Position numbers and translations under genes: made by a program. Shown piece by piece: positions 16,701-26,751 of a DNA stretch of 64,000 nt. Position 1 is the first letter of the stretch. Every line of letters begins with the position of its first letter. The stretch is from contig OZ037926.1 of NCBI GenBank assembly GCA_964035575.1, forward strand, positions 682,001 through 746,000. Direction: 5' to 3'. The notes below the pieces were generated by a model. That model was not told the DNA's origin. It saw nothing but the letters and a program-made list of their open reading frames with translations, and did no database searches. Source of the DNA: Rhynchopus sp. YZ270_cl-10. Taxonomy: Eukaryota > Euglenozoa > Diplonemea > Diplonemida > Diplonemidae.

Positions 16701-17252
16701 ATTTGTTTTAGTACAGATGTTGCCATCCGCGTTATACAAGCCACATAATTTTTTTTTCATTTTTTCCCCCAATTCCGTTTCTGTGCCAAACAAAAAAAAA
16801 AAAAAATACATTCCTTCGGCTCATAGCGTATACAATAACAACAATAAACCACACAACTCTCGTGATACAGGTTGGTATCAGAGAGCTACAAAACGATATT
16901 GTTTTTCACTACTTACACGTAAGGACAGTGTGCTACAAAAAAAAAAATAATAAAGAAAGGTTCGTAAGAAAACCCTCAGCTTCGCTGTGCTTAGCCACCT
17001 TGATCAATATATGAAAAAAAGAAAACGTTAAGGCTGAAAAAAAAAATGTTGCAGTCGCGGGATAGTGGGGGGATAGAGAGAGATCTGGGTGGGATGGGTA
17101 ACAAAACGGCGAGAAAAAAATAGTGGAATGGAAAGACAATGATGGGGGAAAAGGGGGCTTTTTTGCTGTTGTTTTTGGGAGGTTTTTTTTTCTCTTCTGC
17201 GATTATTTTTTAAAACTTTTTTTTAAACTTTCGGTTTGATTTGTAACTCCCC
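13716..17252. other. AT-rich intergenic DNA
   Basis: No credible gene. The stretch contains homopolymers, a copy of the GC-palindrome motif TTGCGCCGCAGGCGCACGG near 15,213-15,235, a perfect 12-bp hairpin at 15,394-15,420, and two degraded family A hairpins. Confidence 0.6.
15394..15420. repeat. Perfect 12-bp hairpin
   Basis: Arms AAGTTCTGTTGA and TCAACAGAACTT are separated by CAA. A third copy of the arm (AGCAGAACTTTT) lies about 45 bases to the left. It could act as an RNA hairpin or be a remnant of a small foldback. Confidence 0.5.
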
Positions 17253-18773
17253 TCACATGGTCATCACTGCTGCGGCTGCTGCTGCCTGCTCCTCTTCCCT
17301 AGAGAGGCGTGCAAGCTGGAGGTTCAGCTGGAGGGCGGGCTTGGGCTGTGCCGACACCTCGTCGTCAACGTGGATGAACCTGGGCTTGAAGTGCACATCA
17401 AGGCTGTCCTGGTGGAGCATGGTCCTGGCACCGGTCAGCGCCTGGATGGTGACGTTCACACTCTCGGCTCCCATGGTCAGGATTCCGATGCGCTGTCCCT
17501 GGCTGCCGGGTCCACGCATCAGCTTGGCGATGGCTCCTGCGGTCTTGCGGACATTGCTCGACGCGCTGACACGGATGACCACGTCAAGGGTGTCCTCGGG
17601 CACAACCTCCACGGCGACTCCGTCAGCACGGAACTTAACGTTGATCTCGTCGTCCTCGTTGATGAAACGGCTCTGTGCAAGGATGGTGCGGCCTTCGGGG
17701 TTGAGGAAGGTGCGGGCGAGGGCCATGGCCTTGACGGTCTGGTTGGTTCCCTCCGATCCGAGGGAGACGATGTCGGCGGTGCCGTGCTCACGGATGCGCT
17801 TTGCGATGGCGCCGGCGAGACCGCTGACGGGGGTGGACGAGGTCGACTTCAGGGACGGCACGTCGGGGAGGAAGCTGCGGTCCTCAGCAGGCTGCAGCTC
17901 TGTGTTGAAGCCTGGGAGGGGGCGCTTTGGTGCGCCTGCTGCGGCACCTCTGGTCTCCTCAGGGCGCGTCTGTGCGGTGGTGGCGGCGGCGACGGCAGGC
18001 TGCTGCTGCTGTTGCTGCTGCTGCTGTGCGACCTGCGCTGCCTGCTGCGAGGCATCCTGCTGCGGCAGCATGCCCATGTACGGGAAGCCCACACCACCCA
18101 TGCCACCCATACCCCCCATCATGTTCTGCGGCATGATGACCGGCATCATCATGTTCTGCATCGACTGCTGTCCTGCAGGCTGCGTCCCTGCGGCGAAGCT
18201 CTGCTGCGGCTGCTGGGCAGTCTGGTTGTTCGGGGTGGTCGCCTGGGGGGCGGGTGCAGCCTGTGCGGCAACAGCCTGCTGCGGCTGGAAGGTCAGCCCT
18301 TGGAGCTGCTGGGTCTGCTGCTGCTGGTCCGGCTGCTGCTGTCCCGCAGGCAGGCTGGTGACCGCCTGCTGCGGCTGTCCCTGCACCATGTTGGGCATCA
18401 TGAACACACCAAGCTGCTGCTGCATGTTCTGCATGTTCGCGGTCTGCATCGGCACGTTGTTGATGTTCTGCATGCCCTGGAGGTTCGGGACCGTCTGCAT
18501 ACCCTGCATTCCCTGCATGCCCTGAAGGTTGGTCATGTTCTGCATACCGGGCATGCCCAGGGTCTGCATGTTGGGAAGCGACATGTTGGAGACATCGACT
18601 CCCGGCATGCCCATCACTCCGTTGACGCTCTGCATCTGTGTCATGTTCGGGACACCTGCCGAGGCTGCGCCCGCGGCAGGGGTCGCCTGAGGTGTGTTCG
18701 CAGCCGGCACGTTAACGTTAAACGGCGCGCCGTTTCCTGCAATCGCGGCGGTGTTCATTCCCTGGGCGTACAT
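17253..18773 (-). CDS. Protein with tandem SpoVS (Alba-superfamily) domains
   Basis: A single-exon frame of 506 residues. The ATG at 18,773 is preceded on the coding strand by a long pyrimidine tract. Residues 1-300 are low complexity: repeated MQ/GMQ units, Gln runs (longest about 245-258) and Met/Gly-rich parts. Residues about 314-390 and 397-472 are two related domains that match bacterial stage V sporulation protein S. In each, a helix with SGLAGAIAKRIREHG or KTAGAIAKLMR is followed by a strand and turn, then NQTVKAMALARTFL or NVTIQALTGARTML. SpoVS proteins are small Alba-fold proteins thought to bind nucleic acid. The Q/M-rich tail plus nucleic-acid domains suggests an RNA-binding or granule protein, but that is inference. 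The C-terminus is an Ala-rich helix. Domain assignment is from motif memory, not a search. Confidence 0.85.
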   Translation of the reverse strand: MYAQGMNTAAIAGNGAPFNVNVPAANTPQATPAAGAASAGVPNMTQMQSVNGVMGMPGVDVSNMSLPNMQTLGMPGMQNMTNLQGMQGMQGMQTVPNLQGMQNINNVPMQTANMQNMQQQLGVFMMPNMVQGQPQQAVTSLPAGQQQPDQQQQTQQLQGLTFQPQQAVAAQAAPAPQATTPNNQTAQQPQQSFAAGTQPAGQQSMQNMMMPVIMPQNMMGGMGGMGGVGFPYMGMLPQQDASQQAAQVAQQQQQQQQQPAVAAATTAQTRPEETRGAAAGAPKRPLPGFNTELQPAEDRSFLPDVPSLKSTSSTPVSGLAGAIAKRIREHGTADIVSLGSEGTNQTVKAMALARTFLNPEGRTILAQSRFINEDDEINVKFRADGVAVEVVPEDTLDVVIRVSASSNVRKTAGAIAKLMRGPGSQGQRIGILTMGAESVNVTIQALTGARTMLHQDSLDVHFKPRFIHVDDEVSAQPKPALQLNLQLARLSREEEQAAAAAAVMTM

Positions 18774-19410
18774 TGTGGGGGTAAAGAAAGAAAGAGTGAA
18801 AAGAAAAGAAAGAGTGAGAGAGCAACTAAGATGGGGGAAAGAGGTTTTTTTGTTGTTGGTTTTGTGTGCTGGACTTTAAGTGTCAACTACAAAATGAATC
18901 ACAAAAAAAACTGAGGTATGAAGGGGAAAATATGTGTGAAGTAATGCTTCTGTGGGGGGTTTTGTGGGGTGTCGTGGGTGGGTGGTGTTTTTGGTATGAA
19001 ACACATTTTGGTTGCTGCCATCTCTGACTCCCTGCGCCTGGTCTGTGTCAAGTCAAACTTGCCGTATCACCATAGACTGATTGAGGGGTTCCCCTGATAG
19101 GTATATCTTTTTCTCTGCCAAGCTGGGATAAACTAAATTTACTGACTGATTGAACCAGACTCCTCATAGACGGCGATGTATAAAAAGGAGGGGAAATGGG
19201 GGATGTACTTTTTTTTGAACCAAACGTCATGACTGTGACCAGATACCGCAAAACACAAAAATAAAAGCACACTATCTGGGGAAATATTCCACCCCGGACT
19301 ACTACCCGCAACCTGCATTTTTTTTTCTCTCTTCAAACACCACAAAACCTATTCACACAAACCAGACCCCCTCCCAAAAAAATGGTATATCTTGCGTTCA
19401 TCTGTTTAAA

Positions 19411-19460
19411 ATATGGACTCGTCCGGAAACCCCTCTGGTAAGATTCATCCTTTTGGGTAT
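19411..19460 (+). repeat. Inverted copy of the neighbouring gene's first exon
   Basis: Starting at ATATGG, 42 of 47 positions match the complement of 20,206-20,252, and all five differences are transitions. Both copies contain a start codon, a coding run for SSGNPSG or PSGNPPG, and the donor-like GTAAGATTCATCC. Here it points away from a gene and leads nowhere coding. It could be a duplicated exon fragment, or one of two terminal inverted repeats of an 840-base element that contains the gene between them. Confidence 0.6.
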
Positions 19461-19567
19461 TTTTGGGTTTTTTTGATGATGCCCCCCACAAAAAGTGCAT
19501 CTAAGTGATATTCTGATATGAAAATAGGTTTTTTGGGGGGTCTGAGGCTATATTTTCGCTTTTTTAA

Positions 19568-20250
19568 TCAGATTTTCAGCCTTTTATTGTCGTTCTTCTG
19601 GATCTCTTCTCTCTTTCTCTTAATCCTGTCATGCCGCCTTGACAAGGTTTCATTGACCTCTGTCAAATCTACTAGATCAATGCCAGGGACTTTTGCTTTG
19701 TGGGTCACCTTGGATGTGGAGACTCCATAGTAAATACAGGTCCTCCGTGTCAGAGTACACGCTGAAATGACACGACCGTTGCTCGGGTAGCAGTACACAG
19801 AAGAAAAGAGATTGATGGAAAGAAGGGTGCGCTGATACGTATGAGTACGAGGGAATGAGATAACAAAGGCCTCTGTGTGAGGAAGCTCGCGCAGGGCACC
19901 GACAATGACCCCTACGGTAAGGATCTCCTGACAACAAGAATCATCAGAGAGATGGTTCGAAACGACACCAAGTGTGCGTCGCACCCATTCTTACCGTGTT
20001 TCTCGACAAAAAAGGGAACTTCACTGCTGTCATTGCCACGTTTATGAAATGTCCAAAAATACGTAAAAAAATATAAGTAAAAAGGGGGGGAGGGGAAATA
20101 AACAAAAATAAATGCCCAAAATATGCCCTCTGGGGTGGTAGGTGTATGGCGGGTATCAAAAAATTGGGTTGTTTGGGTGTTTTGAGCAGAAAAACCATAA
20201 AAAACCCCAAAAGGATGAATCTTACCAGGAGGGTTTCCGGACGGACCCAT
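19568..20250 (-). CDS. Small three-exon gene of unknown function
   Basis: Proposed exons are 20,250-20,226, about 20,026-19,995 and 19,927-19,568. Donors are GTAAGATTC and GTAAGAATG; acceptors are GACAG and GTCAG. The phases join cleanly and give about 138 residues. The last exon (119 residues) has protein-like composition: a hydrophobic start EILTVGVIVGALRELP, then FVISFPRTHTYQRTLLSINL, and a basic tail RIKRKREEIQKNDNKRLKI that could be a nuclear localisation signal. I do not recognise the family. Exon 2 could begin three bases later at a second AG without changing frame. The first exon has an inverted partial copy at 19,411, so the 5' end is less certain than the last exon. Confidence 0.5.
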
Positions 20251-20287
20251 ATTGAATTTGCCTTGTAACAAAAAAAGAAAAGTTTAT

Positions 20288-20323
20288 AAGATGAACCCTA
20301 AGCCTCTCGTGCTTAGTCACCTT
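20288..20323 (+). repeat. Hairpin repeat family A, near-consensus copy
   Basis: AAGATGAACCCTAAGC, loop CTCTCGT, then GCTTAGTCACCTT. The arms pair over about 12 bp with one mismatch and a short bulge. It lies 38 bases upstream (on the coding strand) of the unknown gene's start at 20,250. Confidence 0.85.
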
Positions 20324-20491
20324 ATCATATAAAGGCAAAATATATAAGAACGGAGGGTGGAGAGGGAATGTGGGAGGGAAAGGGACGGACCAGCACACGA
20401 CCCTTGTCCGAATGCAGAACAGACCTTTCTTTTTTGTTGAAAACTTAGTTGTATTAGTGTAGCCACCCCTAGAGTGTGCTCCACTACGTCA

Positions 20492-20527
<36 letters not shown>

Positions 20528-20941
20528 ATTTGAAATACCGAAGCAACCTGAGAAAGAGGGAAAAAATCCCTCCATCCCACACACCTTTACACACCTCCTC
20601 CCTGAGTAAACTTTCCAGCAGGATTACTCCCTATATATGATGTCGAAACCGGGTTATAAATGAGAACGCTTTTTGCCGGGGAGAACGAAAGATTGACTTA
20701 TATTTTGCAAAGAAAACCTTGTAGATAAACCATAAAAGGGGAGGTAAGGTTCCTATTAAATCAGATGAGTGGGCCTCCACACATCACTGTATTTATTTGT
20801 TTGCTTTTTTTTTTTTTGATAAATTGTGCAGTTTTGTTTTAAAAAATGCAAAAATAAAAAAAAAAAACCCCCCCTCAAGGGGGTTCTATCGTTGAAGAGT
20901 AAAGCAAATACAAACAAACACAAAAAAAAAGGGGAGGGTAA

Positions 20942-20980
20942 CTTGAAAGATGAACGTGCCTCTCGTCGCTTACCCATATC
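20942..20980 (+). repeat. Hairpin repeat family C
   Basis: CTTGAAAGATGAACGTGCC then TCTCGTCGCTTACCCAT. The left arm is intact; the right arm has diverged. Confidence 0.6.
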
Positions 20981-21587
20981 GAAAGATTAGCCCTTGGAAA
21001 TATTTTTCTCATCCCGATAAAAAAAAGGACGAGTTTTTTTTTTTGTGTGTTTTTTTTTTTTTTTGAAAAAAATGTTGAATGTAATGTACTTTACGGCCAT
21101 TTGTGTTTGCCCACACACACACAACACACCCCTAGACCTAAACTGCATTTCCAGGGAGCTGCACCAACCAAAACAGATTATAAAAAGAAAAGGGAAACAA
21201 CATGGTTTCCCTCACACGCGGTTTTTTCTTCGCAAAGAACAGAGACGAAAGAGAGGGGATACTGTAAAAAGGGGGGAGGGAGGTGTTTTTTTTTTTTTGT
21301 GAACTGCGCACAAAAAAAAAAAAAAAAAAAAAATGCGAAAACTTTGTCCGAATGGCGGCCACACTAAAACAACAGAAAAACAACGCGGGTTGGAATACTA
21401 ACATGCACCATACACATGCAGAAGATTTTTTGTTGTGTCGACAATCACCTAAGGACCCGCTTGGGGAACCTAGGGTCTGTACTCAATTTTGGGCCGAAGC
21501 CTTTGTACTACAGAAGGTATAGGTATAGACCTCAGTCGTCTTGAACCGACAGCAACTTTTATGAAAACCCCCCATTTTTTTTTTTTG

Positions 21588-21762
21588 TGTCGCCTCAAAG
21601 AAGGAAGAAACAAATCATTTCGAACACACTTTGCGGTTCTCGGGACGAACCGCGCTGCAGAGCCACTCCTCACCAAGGTCGAGGTGTCGTGCGTTTCACC
21701 ACAACCTCTCCCCATGGGGTTTTTTTTCTTCTCTCGTGTGATGAGTTTGTTAAGTTTCTATT
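21588..21762 (-). repeat. Structured repeat family G, copy 1
   Basis: A 175-base repeat in reverse orientation. Read on the minus strand it starts AATAGAAACTTAACAAACTC and contains two conserved hairpins: CCTCGACC/GGTGAGG, and GCGGTTC GTCCCGA GAACCGC. It ends near GAGGCGACA. Three more copies are at 34,887, 37,569 and 47,441. High conservation of the hairpin core suggests a structured RNA or a recent small element. Confidence 0.75.
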
Positions 21763-22144
21763 TCCCCATCTTTTAAAAAGAAGAAAACGTTTGTCATATG
21801 AACTTAGGCCTCTTGCCTATGTACTTCGTCACCTAGAGGGGAAAAAAAGAAGGTGAACAACAACGCGTTTTTTTGTTTGATTGTATGTCTGCCTAAAATC
21901 ACATAATTCTCGTTCATTTTTTCTCTCTCTCTCAGAATAGCAGTAAGGTGTCGTGGAGAGTGGGGGGGAAAATCAGAGAAGAAAAAAAGGCAAAAAATAA
22001 ACGAGCAATAACCGCAAGGGATTGGGGGGAATTTTTTTGATAAAAAAATAAAGAAAAAATAAACTTTTGCACTTCTTTGTTGATCAAAAAATAAGAGAAA
22101 TAAACATTGGGTTCGCTTTCCCCCTGAGTCACTCCCTCTCTCTT

Positions 22145-22312
22145 CACAGTGACGATGTACTCCCGGGTAACATAGCCTAAATAACAATGCAAACAGCATG
22201 TTTTTACACGCATTTCATGCAAAAAAAAAGCATGTTATTTAGCATGTTGCTGTTTTAGCATGTTACGTAACAAGGAAAATATGCATGTTACCCGGGCCAC
22301 ATGGTCACCGTG
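22145..22312. mobile_element. MITE-like inverted-repeat element
   Basis: A 168-base element. The left end is CACAGTGACGATGT, then CCCGGGTAACAT. The right end, on the other strand, is CACGGTGACCATGT, then CCCGGGTAACAT. The centre holds several AGCATGTTA units. No coding content. Confidence 0.6.
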
Positions 22313-23338
22313 GTGTACGAATAACGTTTTTTTTTTTGTTGTTGTTATCGTTGTTGGGTCAATAAATTACTTACCCAAGGTAGGGCCTGCACACATTGTC
22401 GCGGCTCGAAGGCTGTTGCCCTTTTGAAATCACGCGAGAATGCGGAACACTTTTTATTTCAACCTTTTTTTTTGAAATCGTGCAGTCCACCACCGTGGAG
22501 CACGATCCCACCACACACCCACCTCCGTTCTTATACATCACGTTCTGCGAATCCGTTGGTGGTCGTTCAGCAACAAAGAGCTAAAGGATGGATACACCTC
22601 TCCGTGCAAACAACCTTTACATCAAAATATGACCCCCCCTACTCACCTACAAGGTTTATACCCACCACAACCATTTTTTTTTTTTTTTTGAATTTTTTTT
22701 TTATGATATCGGGCACAGATTGTACAAACCCTGAGATAAAAGAGGAAGAGGGGGAGAGAAGTAAACGGTTGTGAAGAAAAAAATGTCGGGATAAAAAAGA
22801 GGGGGGTAGTTTGAAAATGTTTGTTGTTATGTTTGTACTCTTTGTTTTTGCTATTTTGTGTTTGTGTTTGTTTAGCTTTTTTAGATCCTTAACCAAAGCG
22901 ATGTGCGAACTTTAATGTAGTTTCCGGCTTACTCTGTCGCAGTGGTTGTACGGGAACTTTCAGTGCTTTTTCAAAAAAAAAAAAAAGGAAAAAAAGAAAA
23001 AAGGAAAAAAAGAGGGGGGTAGTGTGTGGGAGGGGGGGAGAAATTGTACAAAAAAAAAAAAAAATCACATTGGAAGTGGGATAGTGGGGGTTTTTATAAG
23101 AATTTCTTTATCAAAAAGAAGAATTCCTGATTTATTTTTCACTCGGCGTTGTTGTTTGTTTGCTTTTTGTTTCCAATTTAATGTTCTCTCCCTCTTTCTT
23201 TCCTTGTTCTTTTTCTCCTTTTACACTCTCCCCGCTCTGTGACATTTTGTTTTTTTTGTTTTTTTCCCCTTCCCGATCCGAGGCTCAGAGAGTTTATAGA
23301 TGAAGAGCATCACATTTGCGCAAGGTTTCCGAAAATCT

Positions 23339-23415
23339 ATGAAATGACCTTAAAACTCTCGTGTTTATTCACCTTTGATAACAAATCGTTATTAAGGTGA
23401 CTAAACACGAGAAAC
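23339..23415. repeat. Opposed pair of family A hairpins
   Basis: A plus-orientation copy (ACTCTCGTGTTTATTCACCTT) is followed after about 20 bases by AAGGTGACTAAACACGAGA in the opposite orientation, so the pair forms a larger palindrome. This is the only reverse-orientation copy of the family that I noticed in the window. Confidence 0.6.
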
Positions 23416-23573
23416 AATTACCCTTTTTCATGATAAAAAAAAAACTCATTTTTTTTCTCAAAAAAAGGTTGACTTCAAACGGTGCACCTAAAAATAGAAC
23501 AAATGCGGTAACTCTATCTCTCTGAAGCCGGGGCTCTAAGGAATGCAAAAAAAAAAAAAAAAGAATCATTTCA

Positions 23574-24394
23574 CAGGGTTCTATACAGCATTCCGCCCAC
23601 GAGGGGCTGGCTCGGTCAGAATCGGTTTGACTCGGTCAGCCCAAAAAAAAAATTTCCCCCCTCCACAGGGAATTATATAGGTTTTGGGGTTTTTCGCTGA
23701 AACTCGGTCGAGCCCGGGTCCCCAACCTAGCTCAAGTTGGGGGCCTCCGGCGGAATGTGAGAATTCCTCGGTTATCCAACTGCGGAGTTCGGCACTTCAT
23801 TGAAGCAATTCGTGCACCAGGCACAAGTGGTACACGAATTGTCTGTAGCCTCAGTACATTTATAACAAAGAAAGGGCGGTCACGGCACCCAAAGCGAAGC
23901 CACGGTACGCAACATTTCTAAAAAAAAGTTGACACAAAACGGCACTGTCGCTGGTAATTGTGGTCAGCTTCCGTAATTTTACTCCCCTGTTTTTCTAAAA
24001 CGAAAGTTTCTGGCGAAGCCACGGTACGCAACATTTCTAAAAATTGCGCTTAAAATTGCACATTTTTACTGCAAAAGTATATCATGGGAAGGGTGGGTTG
24101 CAATCTTGCGCCGCAGGCGCACGGTACGCTACTTTTATTATTTCGCCATGATGCATGCTTCCTTTTCCTTCGGCGTTTGACCAATTGAGTCGCGTTCTGG
24201 CTGTGACGGGGTCACTTTGTTCATGAGGCCATTTCTGGTCACTCTCAGAGGCTCGTGGGAGGTACCAAAATTTCCACCCCAAGATTTGGAAAAAAAATCT
24301 GAGATTTATAAAAAAAAAAAAAAAAAAACGGCTGACCGAGTCAACGTCTGACTCGGTCAGACCGACCGAGTGACCGGGCCTATATAGAACCCTG
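23574..24394. mobile_element. hAT-like non-autonomous element
   Basis: 821 bases, beginning CAGGGTTCTATA and ending TATAGAACCCTG. The flanks carry a 7-base duplication, CATTTCA. A CAGGG...CCCTG end and a 7-8 base target duplication are typical of hAT transposons. Subterminal CTCGGTC and GACTCGGTCAG repeats occur at both ends, as often seen for transposase-binding sites. The interior holds two copies of GAAGCCACGGTACGCAACAT and one GC palindrome. There is no transposase frame, so it would need an enzyme from elsewhere. Confidence 0.75.
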
Positions 24395-24401
24395 CATTTC
24401 A

Positions 24402-24432
24402 TATACATCTATTCTACTGAACAGAAGGTATA
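24402..24432. repeat. Hairpin repeat family F
   Basis: TATACATCTATTC, loop TACT, then GAACAGAAGGTATA. It is a diverged relative of the perfect copy at 59,283 and shares its left flank ATTTCATATAC. The target duplication of the hAT-like element ending at 24,394 falls in this flank. Confidence 0.6.
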
Positions 24433-25690
24433 AAGAAAAAAACGACACCCTACACTACGTCTCACAGCGGGAGGGAAAGAAAGAAAGACAGAAACGGGAG
24501 GGGATAATAAAAAAAATCGTAGGTAGATGAATGCACCACACACTACACACAAAACATCTGATTTTGGGCAATTATTACGGGCCAGGGAAAATGCCTATAA
24601 TTGATCACACATACATCATCCTAAGACGCTTTTTTTTTTGTTGTTGTCATCTTGGTCTGAATTGGATGAAACAGACAAACACACACACATTACAATGGGT
24701 CATATCCCACTCAGGAGATACCCGAAAGATAAAAATTGATTTCCACAACTGTGCCCTATTCTGCATTGAACAACCAAGGCATCACTTTTTTTTTTTTTAA
24801 AATCACACATTTGGCAAATAATCCGCACAGAGCAATCACCTTCTTTCAAATCACACACAACCACACCATTACGAGCTATATTCCACGCAGGAAGTATCGC
24901 CCCAGCACTGATTTTTGAAACACACACACGTAACTGGGGATAGTAGTGAATTGTAATCCATTTGGTGCGTGCGTGTGTGCGCGCGAACGAACGGCAGAGT
25001 GGACATCACGCTTTGACAGGTATGTTTTAAGAAAGCGTGATGGTTGGTGAATAAAACACTCCTGTATAAATGTCCGAAGGCCCTCGGAAGGGGAGAATAA
25101 AAAAACACAGCATTTTTTAAAAAAGCAAAAATAGAGGGGGAGAAAGGAAACAAAGACAGACCTGATCAACAGAGTTGGGGAGCAGGGGGGGAGGGGGGGA
25201 GGGGGGGTTTTTCTGAAAAGTTAGTGACAGTGGAATCGGGCTACCCAAAAAGTATGCCCGCTACTGTGACAAAAAAAAAAAAATGTTTGTAATATGAACC
25301 TAAGCTCTGTGCTTAGTCACTTTATGGAAAAAAAAAATCGAATGTAAAATAGCCACTTTTTTTTGGGAGAGGAAGAGACAGCAATTCACTAAGGGCGCAC
25401 CACACGTTTGTCAGCATTATTTTTTTGTGGTATCTCTCTGATATCACCTATGTTTAACTGTAAGCTTTTTTCTTTAAAAAAAGTTGACAGTGCAAGCCAC
25501 CGGACAACCTGGTGCACGTAGACTTCACTGGTTTCTCTGTGAGGCTTTCGTGCTTTCGTGCATTGTATGAATTAGATTGCTGTATGACGCACCGAAGCAG
25601 ATCCTTCGGGCTGTACTTGTTTTTTTGCTCGAATGGTTTCTTTTTTTATTGAAGAGGGCAGTATTAGTGAGAATTTCTTTAGAGCCATTT

Positions 25691-26203
25691 TACCCTCATA
25701 GTAAAAATAATGTTTTTTCAAAAATAAATTATTAAAAAAATGACCCAAAAGTAACATTTTTTTTGTAACAATTTAATAAAATGTTTTATTCGTTTTTTTT
25801 GCAGTTGGGCAAAAAGTAACAAATGCTACAAAGAAAAAATAAAAAGCCCATGGTTGAACCACGGGAGTACCATTGGGAACTGGGTTGCTGACCACACCAT
25901 ACAGGCTGTACCTCATTTTTTTTTTGCCTGCGGCGCCATTTTCCCTTTTTTGCTCCGCAAAAAAGGGTTCGTTGAGTGACTCTGTGTAAAAAGCTAGATT
26001 TTTACACCATGGGTTTCCGCGCTGTATGCTTTATTAGCCCCCCCAGTAACATTTTTGTTACGCCTGCGGCGTAACAAAAATGTTACAAAAAAATAAAATC
26101 CAAAAAATGAAAAAAGTAACAAAATGCAAAAATGTTATAAAAAAAATAAAAATCGCCGAAATAATTTATTTGTAACAATAACATAATTTATACTATGAGG
26201 GTA
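25691..26203. mobile_element. Tc1/mariner-like MITE, copy 1
   Basis: 513 bases including flanking TA. The ends are TACCCTCATAGTAAAAATA and, on the other strand, TACCCTCATAGTATAAATTA. A TA duplication and CCCTC-type termini fit a non-autonomous Tc1/mariner-like element. The second copy at 41,076 appears identical apart from one T-run length difference, so at least one insertion is recent. The interior has a perfect 19-bp hairpin at 26,046-26,086 (GTAACATTTTTGTTACGCC, TGC, complement). No transposase. Confidence 0.85.
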
Positions 26204-26610
26204 TCTTGTTTGTTGTGTTTTTTTTTCTGTTTTCTTTATCTTTTGCCGCAAATCATTAAAGAGGAAAATCCCCGAAAAAAAGGGGGTAAAAAAAAGGGGT
26301 AATTTTTTTCCCAATGAAAAAAACAGTACAGAAAACACGTGAAAAAAGACAGTATAGTAGCCTCCTTGCTTTTGGTAGAAAGCGAGAGATGGTGCCACCT
26401 CACGAAAAAAAGGGGGAAAAGACATTTGATAACAGAAGTATTGCCTCTCTTTTATGTAGCTCAGGACAAAAAAATATGAAGAAAAAGCCAAAAAAAAAAA
26501 AAAACATAATAACATTGAAGCGACAATCGCCTAAGTGTCCCACCTTGATGGAGTGAGGCGATTGGATGTATTTTTTTGTAGTATTTTTTTGTTATTTCAT
26601 TTGTCTCCCG

Positions 26611-26751
26611 CCTGATTTTTACCCCGCGTATAGGCGCGTAAAAGCGTGTATAGGCGCGTATAGGGCCGTATAGGTCCGTACAGGCATATACGGACCGTCT
26701 GTACACGCCTTTACGCGCTTTTACGCGCCTATGCGCGGGGTAAAAATCAGG
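26611..26751. mobile_element. MITE-like foldback, CCTGATTTTT family
   Basis: A 141-base near-palindrome with ends CCTGATTTTTACCCCGCG and the complement. Arms continue with repeated TATAGGCGCGTA and TAGGNCCGTA units. It shares its terminus with 13,034-13,176. It is far more GC-rich than its surroundings. No coding content. Confidence 0.65.

Noticed and set aside
17370-18914. Long plus-strand frames opposite the SpoVS gene
   Set aside because: They are shadows of a GC-rich gene; their Cys, Arg and His-rich composition is not protein-like.
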